A DNA stretch of 64,000 nucleotides from Semisulcospira habei (GCA_036245525.1 BTPG01000005.1:126479620-126543619), one strand, 5' to 3'; shown: positions 1 to 11,895, counted from the first letter of the stretch. A program made the numbers and translations. The notes: generated from the sequence alone by a model not told the origin.

Positions 1-1640
1 CTGGGTTGGAGGAGACGCCGTCGATGGTGACGGACTGTTGTCTGTCGGAGAGGTAGGAGAGAAACCAGGAGTGAGCAGAGTCAGTGATGCCAAAGGAGTG
101 GTGAAGGCGGTGGAGGAGGATAGAGTGGTCTATAGTGTCGAAGGCGGCAGAGAGGTCGAGTAGCGTAAGAAGGGAGATGTTGCCCGAGTCGGTGGAGAGA
201 AGCAGGTCGTTTAAGATATGTAGAAGGGCTGTTTCAGTGCTGTGATGTTTGCGATAGGCAGACTGGAAGGGACTGAGGAGGTTGTTGTCGGCGAGGTGGA
301 GGTTGAGCTGGTTGAGAACGACCTTCTCAAGAAGTTTGGACAGGAAAGAGAGATTGGAGGCTGGGCGATAGTTTTTTTGTTCGTTTGGGTTGAGGTTGTG
401 TTTTTTGAGGAGAGGACGGACGATGGCGGACTTGAAGATATCAGGGACGGAGCCGTTCTCTAGAGATGATGTCGGTACTGAATGGCAGAAGTTTTGGAAG
501 GCCGTCCCGGTAGAGAGAAGCTGGGAGAGGGTCTAGTTCGCAGGTTTTGAGAGGCATGGACTTTATGGTCTTGAGGACTTCGTCCTGAGAGACGGGTGCC
601 GGAAAAGGGGGTGTCGGGAGGGCAAGGCGGAGAAGGCAGAGTGTCGAGTGAGTTGCGCAGCGTTTGGATTTTGTCGGAAAAATAGGTGGAAAAAGCGGAC
701 GGGAGTTCTTCTTTGCTGTGTGTGTTGGGGAGAGGAGAGTCTTTAGAAATGCCTAGGAGTGTGTTCATGGTAGCGTAGAGGGTTTTGGAAGAAGTGGATT
801 CCAGGATTTTGTTTTGAAGGTGTTTGCGTTTGGAGTCGGAGATCATTCTGCAGACTTTGTATCTAGTTGTTTGGAAAATCTGTCTGTGAACGGTGAGATC
901 AGATGAGCGCCAGCGGCGTCCCGCTTGTCGGCGCTCGCGCTTGGCCTCAGCTATGTCGTCAGTGAGCCAGGGCGAGGGGGGTCGGTTGGGTATGGAGCAG
1001 GTGGTGACAGGTGCATGGGTGTCTAGAAGTTTTCGAAGGGAGGAGTCGAAATGGGATGCAAGATCAGGAGAGGAGGCGAGGTCCAGGAGAAGGTCGACAG
1101 CTTCGTCGAAGAAGCTCTCTCGGTTGACAGATTTTAGTTTGCGACGAGAGACAAGGAGCTTGTGTTTTTTCGGGGGAGGTAGGTTGAGGGAGACGAGAAA
1201 AGCGAGGTGGTCAGAGGGAAACACAGAGGAGGTGTCAGAGTCGAGAAAGAGTTGATCGGAGGTGCGGGTGATGATCCAGTCGAGGGTGTGGCCGAGTCGG
1301 TGGGTGGGTTTGGTGATGTGTTGTGTAAGATTGTGGTTTGAAAGTGATGTGCAAAGGCGTTTTGTGTCAGGGTGGTCGGGTTTGTCGAAATGGAAGTTAA
1401 AGTCGCCAAGAAGGATGTGTTTTCCGGGTCTTGTGCTGTAGTGGTCGAGGAGGAGCTCAAGTGAGGAACATGGAGTTTGTGAGTTTGTTTTGAGAGCTTG
1501 GAGGGGGTCGATAGATACATGAGAAGACTGATGAGGGACTGGCCAGGGAGTGTTGCTACGGCCTCGACAGATTCAAAGGAGGGATGAGCAAAAGGTAGAG
1601 ACTGAGAGAAGGAGAGGTGAGCGGAGAGACAGTCCCTGTA
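1..1640 (-). mobile_element. CR1/L2-like non-LTR retrotransposon, truncated by window edge
   Basis: Read on the - strand, about 1530 to 460 encodes the end of an apurinic-type endonuclease (motifs GDFNFHFD, HTLDWIITR, SDHLAF) and the linker to the reverse transcriptase. From about 480 to 1 another frame encodes the RT start (KNYRPASNLSFLSKLLEKVV, then LLDLSAAFDTIDH and WFLSYLSDRQQSV). A frameshift near 470 separates the two. The catalytic FADD motif and the 3' end lie beyond the left edge. The LDLSAAFDTIDH signature is typical of the CR1/L2/Rex group in the jockey superfamily. The closest relative here is the LINE at 53457-56357. The 5' limit near 1640 is only an estimate. Confidence 0.85.
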
Positions 1641-1693
1641 GATGATGTAGGCTTAACTGAAATCAAGCACGAGCCGATATATATGTTTCGTAC

Positions 1694-1867
1694 CTGTCCA
1701 AGAAGCATGATCTGGTCCTCCTGTCGTACGTGAAGGACCCAGGTCCAAAGAACGGCACGGAACACAGCAGAGCTGATCCCAACCAGAGGGCAAAGCACAG
1801 CCACAGCACCCTACTCCGGTTCAATGACAGCGTTCGATAAGTAGCGTGGTGGCAAATACTCAGGTAC
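1694..1867 (-). CDS. Single exon of a rhodopsin-family GPCR (end of TM3 motif, IL2, TM4, start of ECL2)
   Basis: On the - strand a 174-nt open exon follows a pyrimidine-rich acceptor ending ...CACTTTCCAG and stops at a CAG|GTACGA donor. Entry and exit are both phase 2, so the exon is symmetric. It starts inside the (D)RY box: the Arg codon is split, then YLSICHHATYRTL. A hydrophobic TM4-like stretch follows with a central Trp and a Pro (ALWLGSALLCSVPFFGPG), then a Cys after SFTYDRRTRS, as expected for the ECL2 disulphide cysteine. This pattern fits rhodopsin-like class A receptors; subfamily and ligand cannot be told. No TM1-3 or TM5-7 exon was found on this strand. It may be part of a minus-strand gene extending beyond the window, with the LINE at 1-1640 in its next intron, or a stranded gene fragment. 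Confidence 0.6.
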
Positions 1868-3327
<1,460 letters not shown>

Positions 3328-3447
3328 GCACACAAGCACTGACATGCACACTGCATTTCCATTAGTTGAAATCCGGCCGTTACTTTCATGCTGTTTAATC
3401 AACGCAAATGCATATCCGTCTCAGTGTAAGCCAGACATTCGGCATAC

Positions 3448-3529
3448 ATTATATTATATTATATTATATTATATTATATTATATTATATTATATTATATT
3501 ATATTATATTATATTATATTATATTATAT
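3448..3529. repeat. (ATTAT)n microsatellite
   Basis: About sixteen near-perfect pentanucleotide units of ATTAT. Confidence 0.97.
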
Positions 3530-3663
3530 GGAGCAAAATTTTGCTTGATATATTGCCAATAACAGGCAGATGTCATTACACCCGAATCAGAATGTCCGAG
3601 TCGTAAGACGAGGATATTTTGATCGGGTCAAGTAATCACATCTGTATGTTTATCGGCACTGTA

Positions 3664-3993
3664 TCAAGCACCCCGGCACCCGGGTCTGCCGCCTGGGGGA
3701 CTTGGGTGGGGTTAACTACTTTTTAGTTCCCAGGGTCACCCTGGTCAGCCTCACAGGGTGGGTTTTCCCCTCTATTCTGGGGCATGTGTTTCTGTCTACC
3801 CGGCCTTGGTCCATTCACCTGTATTTTCCTTTTTAAACTCTCCCTAATGTCTGCGCTGCCTGTAGCTCTTGATATTGGATGTGTGTTGCTAAATGGTCCC
3901 GGCTAGCTTTATTTAGGCCCATGTCGTACGTTTATTTAACGTATTGGACCGGCTGGCGACATACATGCAATATTCTGTTTAGTTTAAAGTATA
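3664..3993 (+). mobile_element. ATCA-tailed retroposon family, copy 1 (3' truncated)
   Basis: Shares about 330 bp with the copies at 9579, 10561, 33819 and 35968. The landmarks are GGTCTGCC near the 5' end, TTAGTTCCCAGGGTCACC, GGCATGTGTTTCTG, TTGATATTGGATGTGTGTTG and GACCGGCTGGCGACATAC. This copy stops after TTCTGTTTAGTTT and lacks the 3' section ending GGGACGTTAAGCAATGTA plus ATCA repeats. It has no coding capacity. Confidence 0.85.
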
Positions 3994-4309
3994 TCTGTTA
4001 AAGTATATCTATTACCTTCATGGGTACTTTCATGTCAATATGTTTTGCGTTCCGGTGCCAATCGTGAATGAAACATAGAAGCCTGATTGTGCGAAAATAA
4101 GAATTGTGATTTCTGAAAGTAGAAACAGCTTAACATGATGCTACTAAGCACTTCCGGGACTGAGAAGAAGAGCTTTCTGTTTGTTCGTGGGTGCCTATTT
4201 GTACAGTCTTATTCATCAAAGTGCGTCGAAATATCTTTTTCGTTCGTGTGTGCCTATTTCGGCAGTCAGTATTCAGCGAAGAACGTCCGTCGATATAAGC
4301 CATATTCCG
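3994..4309 (+). other. Presumed promoter and 5' leader region of HECTD3
   Basis: Sequence between a retroposon and the HECTD3 start codon. No TATA box or initiator can be assigned with confidence. An upstream ATG at 4135 opens a 67-codon frame that ends at 4338, past the HECTD3 ATG and in another frame, so it would act as an overlapping uORF if transcription starts upstream of it. The leader also carries a tandem duplication (4173-4296). Confidence 0.5.
4173..4296 (+). repeat. Imperfect ~62-bp tandem duplication in the HECTD3 leader
   Basis: Two adjacent units share TTCGTG-G-GTGCCTATTT, then CAGT, TATTCA, AAG and CGTCGA-ATAT in the same order. The first runs to about 4231 and the second from about 4232. 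Similarity is clear by eye but well below identity. Confidence 0.6.
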
Positions 4310-4597
4310 ATGGCTGCATCAAGTCTACCGCCGGCTAGACGGCGTTTAGCAAAAATACGCTGCTTGCAAGAATGTATAGATTGTCTGCACGAAGGTAGAC
4401 CATTGCCTGAAAGCCTTTGTTATATTCCTCTGGAACTGGAATATCATTCGCCGAGCAAGACCACAATCAAACTGTACGCCTCTCCAGACACTAGCAGCGA
4501 AGTCGTACAAAGCGTGGCATGCACTTCGGAATCAAGATTCATTGTCAACGGAGAGGAACTTTGCAATGGGCAGGGCAAATGGCTGAAAGTTAGAAAG
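4310..4597 (+). CDS. HECTD3: HECTD3 exon 1 (residues 1-96)
   Basis: The ATG at 4310 is the first in its frame; the frame stays open upstream to 4181 but only with non-ATG codons. +4 is G and -3 is C. The exon starts MAASSLPPARRRLAKIRCLQ, similar in position to the vertebrate start. It contains the GRPLPESLCYIP segment and ends at GEELCNGQGKWLKVRK with donor AAG|GTGGGT, phase 0. Reading on past the donor meets a stop at 4625, which supports the splice. Confidence 0.92.
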
Positions 4598-5815
4598 GTG
4601 GGTTGCCGTGCATGGACCCGCAATTAGAATGATAGAATTTAATTTTCCTACAGATGAAATGATGTTAGACTTGGATGAGAGACTATGTGACATTTGGTAC
4701 TTCAATACATGTATATCGTCACATATGCCATAATATTATGGAATGTCTGCAATTTGGAGAATTTCAATCTGCCTATCCCACCTTACTTTTAAGTTACAAG
4801 TATGCTTGAGTTGTTTTGGTTTTTTTTAATTACTATACCACCACTACTGCAGGTATCATTTGGGCAATTCAAAACCATCTATTAAATGACTAAGCATGAA
4901 AAGCAAAAAAGGAGAGGAGGGTAGGTGTCTGCATGAAATGCTGCCTAGATTCATTTCTCAAAATCAGATGATTGAGGATTTGTCCATTTTATTTATATAG
5001 CGCGCTTAAACATCCATGTTGCTACATGCTCGTGGTGCATCAGGGGAACAGCAATGAGAAGGGGGGTGGGAGAGGGGGAGGTCTGGGGGGGGGGGGGGTG
5101 CGCATTGCTTGGCATTGTCTATTGAAATGTGGCTCTTAAAAGACTAAATACTGGCTGCTTTTTGGAGGGTGGATGGGATATTTGTTCCACCGAATGGAAT
5201 CAAAGTAAAGTGCACACAATGTCAAAGCTTAATTATAAAGCTTTCAGTTTACACTAATGACTGTTTACAAATACAGGCCAGCTATAGTATTAACTATTAT
5301 GCACATGTATCATATATGTATTTAAAACTGGGATAACTGCACATCAGAGGCTCTCAAATCGATACCCTATGAGCAAAGTGACAACGGACCAGTGTCATCC
5401 ATAGTTGGCCATGCACATTTAAGGCTGGTTGGCTTAACCCTTATCATTCGGAATACACTATTGTGTGAAATAAGTTTGACTAAAATAGTTCAAGGGTAGT
5501 GCCAGAATAGCTTGGCGCCTCTAGGCACCAAACTATTCTGGCATCACCCTTGAACTAAAGCCATTGGTCTATTCTTATCTGTAAGTACTATTTATATATA
5601 AATGTAGCTTGCATATATTTATATATGGCAGTGTACAAATTTGAAGCTTTTAGCTTCAGTATGATATGGGTTAAGGGCATTTTGCTCGCTGGATTTTATT
5701 CTTTACAGAAAGCTATATAATTCAGGACTATTTGTACAGAAACATGAATAATAACCTCTACTTGATGGTTAACAGGGAGTGCGATGTACTGAGTCTGAAG
5801 TACCTTCTTTCACAG
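4598..5815 (+). other. HECTD3 intron 1: repeats only
   Basis: Contains a short antisense LINE/SINE tail near 4990-5015 (TTTATTTATATAGCGC), a G-rich run at about 5060-5100 and a palindromic MITE at 5487-5556. I see no coding exon. Confidence 0.7.
5487..5556. mobile_element. Palindromic MITE core
   Basis: An inverted repeat with arms AGTTCAAGGGTAGTGCCAGA... and ...TCTGGCATCACCCTTGAACT around a 2-nt centre. It belongs to the family seen at 9455, 10097, 10390, 22201, 50452 and 61345. Confidence 0.85.
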
Positions 5816-5979
5816 GTAAAAGTAGCATCTGCAGGTGATTTTGAAGATGTGGCAAAGGAAGCCTGGCTTCTGTTGTTCAGCAGTCGCAGTTCTGCGGATG
5901 AGGCCCCTCCACTCGCGCCAGTCACAGAAAAAACAAGGACCAAAGAATCTAACCAGTCTACAAGGCCTAAACTGTCCTG
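5816..5979 (+). CDS. HECTD3: HECTD3 exon 2 (residues 97-151)
   Basis: The acceptor is TACCTTCTTTCACAG|GTA, phase 0, matching exon 1. The frame is open further upstream (to 5732), but only this acceptor keeps phase. The exon holds the EAWLL block that aligns with the EGWLL region of vertebrate HECTD3, then a Ser/Thr/Pro-rich variable segment (PPLAPVTEKTRTKESNQS). Donor CTG|GTAGGT leaves phase 2. Confidence 0.88.
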
Positions 5980-6429
5980 GTAGGTAAATTGCAGACCTTA
6001 CTTTTGCTGCACTCCATGGATGTCCAGAGCAGTGTTTTTTGTTTAAATCTCAATCATTTGTCCAGTATTAACATTGAACTTTGTAACACTGTCAACAGTA
6101 CCAAAATGAAAATGCTGTTCTTGTTGGGTTTTGCACAGTTTTTATTTTATTGAAATAACCTACATTACTGCCTATAAATATAATGTGTGCGTACACCAAC
6201 ACCATATGGTGTGCTATGGCCTCGCACAAAAATATAGGAAAGCTTATACCCACAGCATGCAATTAAAAGGTACATTTTGTGTATTTGCTTTATTACCCAT
6301 GAATACCCTTTGCTTTGTGTCTGTGTGACTGCTGATAGTGAAGGAATTAAAACTTTGTTTCATGTTTGAATGTACATTTTTTTTGCTGTAGTCAAAACAA
6401 AATGATAACATATATATTGTCTGTGACAG

Positions 6430-6664
6430 CTGGGAGGATGTTGTGGACTACCAGTATGCTCTTCAGCTGAAACAGCGCCGACCAGTCGTGGTTCCGCCTG
6501 ATATGACTGTCACCTCACAGTTGCAGCAAGTGCCTGGTGGGGTGTGGTCACTTGAGCATGATGAGGCACTGGTGCAGCTGATGGCACAGCACATTCCGCT
6601 GGATAATGATGCTCTTGGGGCCATCAAGACGTTTGTGGAGCATGTGGATGTGTCTTCATTTTGT
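6430..6664 (+). CDS. HECTD3: HECTD3 exon 3 (residues 151-229)
   Basis: Acceptor CTGTGACAG|C completes a Cys codon, followed by WEDVVDYQYALQL, the counterpart of the vertebrate WEQVVDL segment. It then encodes a long helix-rich stretch and HVDVSSF at the end. Donor TGT|GTTAGT ends in phase 0; a GT two bases earlier would break phase. With this choice the spacing between DVSS and the TYWESDGSQ block equals that in the vertebrate protein. Confidence 0.88.
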
Positions 6665-7094
6665 GTTAGTGTTGTACTGGTTGTTGTAGATATATATAGT
6701 GACAGTATGCACTTTTCATAACTTTACTCACCATTATACATATTGTAAATAACTCACATAAATTTAAATCTAATCTACTTTTAGTTCAAGAGTCAAATGT
6801 CTTAAATCGCTCAAATGAACATCTGTTAAACATTGTGCACTAGGGACAAGAGATCGGTCAGCAATGCTAGCTGATTGATGTATTATTTTGGCACCTCTCA
6901 AGGCTCCAAGCTAATTTTTGCAGCCCAACTCTAATGATATGGAAAGGAATGAGAATGGCTATGTTTAGCAACAAAACAAAAATTAATTTCCATTTATGCA
7001 TTGTGACTGTTAAGTCTGTTCTATGTGTAAGAGATGCAGATTCACATGAAGCCATGTACTTACAGGGTACATTATTTTTTTTGGTTTTTCTCAG

Positions 7095-7210
7095 GATGAG
7101 GATGGCCCCCTGAACCTGACGGATGGAGACCCTGAAACATACTGGGAAAGTGACGGGAGTCAGGGGCAGCACTGGATCCAGCTACGCATGAAGATTGGCA
7201 CCATCATCAA
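7095..7210 (+). CDS. HECTD3: HECTD3 exon 4 (DOC domain, residues 230-268)
   Basis: The acceptor follows a T-rich tract (TTTTTCTCAG|GAT). The exon encodes [20 protein letters not shown] and [13 protein letters not shown], the core start of the DOC/APC10-like beta-jellyroll. Donor CAA|GTGGGT, phase 2. A 14.7-kb intron full of transposons follows. Confidence 0.95.
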
Positions 7211-7282
7211 GTGGGTTTCATTTTTGGCTCGTGCGATAGCAAAAGTGAGTCTATGTAATGGGCCATCTATCGTCTGTCGTCT

Positions 7283-7295
7283 GTGGTAAACTTTA
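7283..7295. repeat. Target-site duplication of the RTE-like LINE (left)
   Basis: GTGGTAAACTTTA here is repeated exactly at 8797-8809, bracketing the LINE. Confidence 0.9.
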
Positions 7296-8796
7296 CTTAC
7301 TTTACTTACGCCTGTCACCACTCCCCTGGTATAGGCCATGGACGAGAGACCTCCAGTGACTCCTGTCCTGTGCTTCTCCTTCGATTTTACTCCAGGTGGT
7401 TCCCAGTCTCTTGATGTCTGCTTGGAGGTCTCGACGCCAGGTGTTTCTCAGCCTGCCTCTTTTCCTCTTTCCCTGGGGGTTCCATGACAATGCCTGCCTA
7501 GTGATACAGGAAGCTGGCTTTCTCAGACTGTGACCAATCCATCCCCATCTTCTTCGCCCAATTTCATTCTCTGCTGTTATCTGCTCTGTTCTCTCCCAGA
7601 GTCTGACGTTGCTGATCTTCTCTGGCCAGTGGATTTTCAAAATTCTTCTAAGGCAACTGTTTATGAAGATCTGTACTCTGTTGACTGTGGTTTTTGTCAA
7701 TCTCCAAGTCTCTGCTCCATATAGGAGAACTGCTTTTACGTTGGAGTTGAAAATCCGGACTTTGGTGTGTTGTGACAGCTCTCTGGAACTCCACACTTTT
7801 TTGAACTGGAGAAAGGCTGCTCTGGCTTTACCTTTTTGTGCTCTGACATCTGCATCAGTGCCGCCTTTTTTGTCTATGATGCTCCCGAGATAGGTGAAGG
7901 ACTCCACCTCCTCCAACGGGGTGCCAGCAAGCAAGACTGGTTCTTCCCTGGTTGTGTTCAGCCTCATTGTCTTTGTTTTCTGTTTGTGGATGGTGAGGCC
8001 CACTTGGGACGAGATGTCAGCAAGCCTCGTGGTCTTGTCCTGCATTTGTTGATGAGTGTGGGACAGTAAAGCCAAGTCGTCTGCAAAATCGAGGTGGTCG
8101 AGCTGTGTCCACAGTGTCCACTGTATTCCACTTCGTCTGTGCTCTGTGGTCCTCTTCATGACCCAGTCTATGGCAAGTAGGAAGAGGAACGGAGACAGCA
8201 AACACCCTTGCCTGACACCGGTTCTAACCTGGAGCTCCCTGGTGAACTGCCCTTCGTGGATCACGCGACATGTCATGCCATCGTAGCTGCTCTTAATCAG
8301 GCGGATGAGCTTTGTGGGTACACCGTAGTGTCGTAGGAGTTTCCACAGAGTCTCTCGGTCCACGCTGTCAAATGCTTTCTCGTAATCCACAAAGTTGACG
8401 TACAGTGGGGAGCTCCACTCCAGAGACTCTTCCACGATGATGCGGAGAGTGGTAATCTGGTCTGTAAATGATCGGTTTTTCCTGAATCCTGCTTGCTGGT
8501 CTCTCAGCTGGGGGTCAACGGAGCTCTTCATTCTCTCCAGGATGATCCTGTTGAAGACCTTTCCTGGTACTGACAGCAAGGTGATTTCTCTGTAGTTGGA
8601 ACACTTGCTGAGGTCGCCTTTCTTGGGAAGCTTGTTTAGGTACCCCTCCTTCCAGTCAGCCGGCATCACCTCCTCTTCCAAACAGTGGGTACAGCATCTC
8701 AACTGTTGTCTCTAGGTCTGCTTTCAGAGACTCCGCTGGGATGCCATCTGGCCCTGCTGCTTTGCATTCTTCAAAAATGCCACTGCTCTTCTGGTC
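7296..8796 (-). mobile_element. RTE-like LINE, 5' truncated, flanked by 13-bp TSDs
   Basis: The - strand encodes most of a reverse transcriptase (8702-7302; an N-terminal piece in another frame at about 8838-8656). Motifs are [55 protein letters not shown], the thumb-like [17 protein letters not shown] and a C-terminal WPEKISN...[13 protein letters not shown] block. That C-terminus is common in RTE/CFDP2-type ORFs. A frameshift lies near 8690. The 3' tail is a TAAG/TAAAG-rich run next to 7296. It inserted into a unit of the tandem repeat found at 62655-63290, whose remainder is at 8810-8960. The endonuclease is missing. Confidence 0.92.
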
Positions 8797-8809
8797 GTGG
8801 TAAACTTTA

Positions 8810-8960
8810 ACGTTGGTATTTTCTTGGAGACTATTCAAGTCTCAGACTTTAAACTTGGCCTATGGGTACATTGTGAAACAACATTTCTAAACATACCAAT
8901 TTTAATGACCTGTCTCAAAGGTCAAGGTCACAGGGGTTCCAGAAAGGGGTAAGAAATATC
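8810..8960. repeat. Partial unit of the GGTCAAGGTCACAGGGG repeat
   Basis: Shares CTATTCAAG, AAACTTGGCC, TTTCTAAACAT, CCAATTT, GTGACCT-like and AAGGTCAAGGTCACAGGGG with the first unit of the array at 62655. The part to the left of the LINE is at about 7263-7295. Confidence 0.85.
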
Positions 8961-9454
8961 CCATACAGGAGCCTAAAGGACATTTTCTTTTGGTATTGTC
9001 AATTGTCATCGTTCTGTTAATGCTTCGTTACCCATGATTGAGCAGCCAAGCACTGCGTTTTCAGATAGCCTGTTCTAAATTATCTGTATCTTGAATCAGT
9101 ACTGGGATGATTTATTCCACTATAATTTGTTTATTTACATTGCCCTTTCATGAAATAATCATGAAATCGATATATGGATACACATCCGTGCTAGCTTTTT
9201 CATAAAGAATGTAACAGCGAGCCAATTTAGAGAGCCTAAGCCATCAGGGAGTGAAAATAATGGGAAGTAATGCTACACTTCCTTTGCAAGAATACACACT
9301 AAAAATATAATGGAATGTCATCCCAGTGCAGTTTCAAGATAAATACAGTAAACATAAATGTATACTTATGTTCTTTATACTGAAATAACTAGTGTCAGAA
9401 GAGCTTGGGCAGGGCAGGCATTGTGTCTATTAAAAGGCTGGGACACTAGGGACC
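8961..9454. other. HECTD3 intron 4, unannotated segment
   Basis: AT-rich intronic sequence in which I see no coding or structural element. Confidence 0.5.
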
Positions 9455-9578
9455 TTAACCCATTTAGCCCCGTCCCTACAGCAGGAGATTGACTGACCAT
9501 GATAATTAAGGGTAGTGCCAGATTAGTTTGGCACCTTCAGGCACCAAGCTAATCTGGCACTACCCTTGAATTATAATG
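9455..9578. mobile_element. Palindromic TTAACCC MITE, interrupted
   Basis: Starts TTAACCCATTTAGCCCC and contains a hairpin with arms AAGGGTAGTGCCAGATTAG... and ...CTAATCTGGCACTACCCTT. It is cut by a retroposon copy (9579-9953) and resumes at 9967 with GTCAATAG. Confidence 0.85.
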
Positions 9579-9953
9579 CCCCCACCCGGGTCTGCCCTGA
9601 GGGACTTGGGTGGGGTTAACTACTTTTTAGTTCCCAGGGTCACCCTGGTCAGCCCCACAGGGTGGGTTTTCCCCCTCTATTCTGGGGCATGTGTTTCTGA
9701 CTACCCTTGGTCCATTCACCTGTATTTTCCTTTTTTAAACTCTCCCTACTGTCTGCGCTGCTGTAGCTCTTGATATTGGATGTGTGTCTTAGCTTTATTT
9801 AGGCCCCATGTTGTAGGTTTATTTAACGTATTGGACCGGCTGGCGACATACATTCAATATTCTGTTTAGTTTTTTTTCACAAGCAGTGCAGGCACGTCGT
9901 GAGAAAATCTTGTTGCTGTCAGGACGTTAAGCAATGTACAATCAATCAATCAA
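9579..9953 (+). mobile_element. ATCA-tailed retroposon family, copy 2 (full length)
   Basis: About 375 bp from CCCCACCCGGGTCTGCC to GGGACGTTAAGC-type 3' sequence followed by ATCAATCAATCA. Exact 13-bp target duplications TTGAATTATAATG flank it (9566-9578 and 9954-9966). The host is a palindromic MITE, so it is younger than that MITE. No coding capacity and no tRNA-like head were seen. Confidence 0.93.
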
Positions 9954-10096
9954 TTGAATTATAATGGTCAATAGTCATTAGGCAGCACCTCCAAAATTTG
10001 AGAAATGGGACCTTGGGCCATTAAAAGATTAAAGAAGTCATTCCTAAAACTTTTTCATAGATTGTGAAACTACAGTGTGTCTCAGTGCTTTCACCA

Positions 10097-10333
10097 TAAC
10101 CCATTTAATCCTATAGGCGCATTTCCCAGGTTTTAGAGGTGTCATCTAATGACTATGTACCAGTTGCAGGAGATGGATTGACCATGATAATTCAACGGTA
10201 GTGCCAGATGAGCTTGGCACCTGATGGCGCCAAGCTCTTCTGGCACTGCCCTTAAATTATGGTCAATCTATCTCCTTAAATTATAATGGTCAATCTATCT
10301 CCTGCTGTAGGGTGTTGGGGCTAAGTGGGTTAA
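10097..10333. mobile_element. Palindromic TTAACCC MITE
   Basis: Begins TAACCCATTTAATCC and ends GGGGCTAAGTGGGTTAA. The hairpin core is GGTAGTGCCAGATGAGCTTG against CAAGCTCTTCTGGCACTGCC. The outer arm segment TTAAATTATAATGGTCAATC is duplicated in tandem on the right side. Confidence 0.85.
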
Positions 10334-10389
10334 TATCACTTATGAACTATCAGCTGGCACAATCCAGCAGGTGACAGAAGGACATGCAT

Positions 10390-10475
10390 AGTTCATGGGT
10401 AGTGCCAGAATGGCTCGGCACCTAGAGATGCCAAGTTAATCTGGTGCCAACCTTGAACTATCCTGGTCAATCTGC
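10390..10475. mobile_element. Palindromic MITE core, diverged
   Basis: Arms AGTTCATGGGTAGTGCCAGA and TCTGGTGCCAACCTTGAACT show the same family pattern with more mismatches. Confidence 0.75.
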
Positions 10476-10560
10476 CTCATGAACAGCTTTGTTGTCTTAA
10501 GAAGACAGTGCACAGTTTGGGGAATTTTTTACCTTCCCATTAAGCAAAGCTCCTCAGGCC

Positions 10561-10861
10561 CCCCCCCCACCCCCCCCCACCCAACCAGGTCTGCCCTGGG
10601 GTACTTGGGTGGGGTTAACTACTTTTTAGTTCCCAGTCACCCTGGTCAGCCCCACAGGGTGGGTTTTCCCCTCTATTCTGGGGCATGTGTTTCTGTCTAC
10701 CCTTGGTCCATTCACCCTGTATTTTCCTTTTTTAAACTCTCCCTACTGTCTTCACTGCCTGTAGCTCTTGATATTGGATGTGTGTTGCTAAATGGTCTTA
10801 GGTTTATTTAGCGTATTAGACCGGCTGACGACATACATTCAATATTCTGTTTAGTTGTTTT
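10561..10861 (+). mobile_element. ATCA-tailed retroposon family, copy 3, 5' part
   Basis: Starts after a poly-C-rich run and ends at TTCTGTTTAGTT, where DIRS copy A begins. The rest resumes at 15053. An 11-bp duplication flanks the two halves: TCCTCAGGCCC on the left and TCCTCGGGCCC (one mismatch) after 15120. Confidence 0.88.
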
Positions 10862-11112
10862 TTCGTTTCCTCAAAACACATTACCGATGACATTACTTTA
10901 TGGAATACCTCTTAGCTAGCACAATTTCAGCCAAAATTGGTTGTGTATATGGCAGGGGAGGTAAACTAGGGGTGCCCAACCTAGCCAGTAGCCCGAGTAG
11001 CCTCCCGTCCCATCCCATCTGGGCATGCGCCCACTGGATACCCACCAGCATCGCCTTCCATCAGCGCTAGTACGCCGGTCACTCGCAAACCTTTGCCTGC
11101 CCTCTACTGCCG

Positions 11113-11838
11113 GTGGATTCCCCGGCGCTTGCGCTGTCGATTTCCTCTCAACTTAGGCTGCTTTCCGCCGGCATGGACAGGACTGCTACCCTGATACGGA
11201 ATGCCCTCGTCTCGGCGGGTTTTCTGGACCTGGTCACTCAAGCCTTGGTTCGACGAGTAGAGGATGCCTGGCACCCTTCCCTCTCACCACTGTTAGGAGA
11301 CCTCTTGGCTCAGGCGGTCTCCGCCAACTGTGCGGCGTACCACACCTCCGTCAACACCATGGCTGCTGCCGCTAATTGTGACCTGATGCATCGGGATGCC
11401 CTGCTGCGCGCCTGCACCCTTCTGCCCGACGTTAAGAAGCAGCTACGACAGGCTCCGCTCGGTGGTTCACTCCTTTTCGGCCCTATTTGGCAGGTGGTCA
11501 AGGACAAGAACAAGGACGTTTGGCCCACCCGCCCCGCCTCCACTCGCTTTCAGGCAGCCCACAAGGCCGTGGGTCACGCCCTGCGGTCCGGCAGACCCGT
11601 CCCTCGCCCTTTCACCGTCCGAGGTCGTCTGCCCCGGCCTTTGGCTGCTCCCGCCGCTCCCTGGTCCCGCCCCCACCGGGCCAAAGCGGGGCAGGGCCCA
11701 CTGACTCCCTTCCTCGGCCCCCACCGACCACATCCAGGTCTCCTGTCGGCGGGAGGCTTGCCACCCGCAGCAACGTTTGGCGGTCGCTGCTACCGGACGA
11801 CCCCTGGATCCTCTCCACCGTCTCCGAGGGACTGCTGA
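11113..11838 (+). CDS. DIRS copy A gag, C-terminal part
   Basis: Encodes the conserved gag C-terminus: MDRTATLIRNALVSAGFLDL, RRVEDAWHPSLSPLLGDLLA and AAAANCDLMHRDALL, each matched in copies B, D and E. The zinc-binding cluster and Arg/Ser-rich part present in B and E are missing. It overlaps the start of pol, which is in another frame. No autonomous function is expected. Confidence 0.8.
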   Translation: MDSPALALSISSQLRLLSAGMDRTATLIRNALVSAGFLDLVTQALVRRVEDAWHPSLSPLLGDLLAQAVSANCAAYHTSVNTMAAAANCDLMHRDALLRACTLLPDVKKQLRQAPLGGSLLFGPIWQVVKDKNKDVWPTRPASTRFQAAHKAVGHALRSGRPVPRPFTVRGRLPRPLAAPAAPWSRPHRAKAGQGPLTPFLGPHRPHPGLLSAGGLPPAATFGGRCYRTTPGSSPPSPRDC

Positions 11839-11895
11839 TCTCCTTCTGCCTTCCGGTCTCCTCCCCCCCTGCGCCAGTCGCCCCTGTGGACCCTG

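Noticed and set aside
4181..4309. N-terminal extension of HECTD3 from 4181
   Set aside because: The codon at 4181 is TTG; no ATG occurs in this frame before 4310.
5732..5815. Exon 2 starting at the ATG 5732 or the acceptor near 5707
   Set aside because: Phase does not match exon 1; the acceptor at 5815 does and has a better pyrimidine tract.
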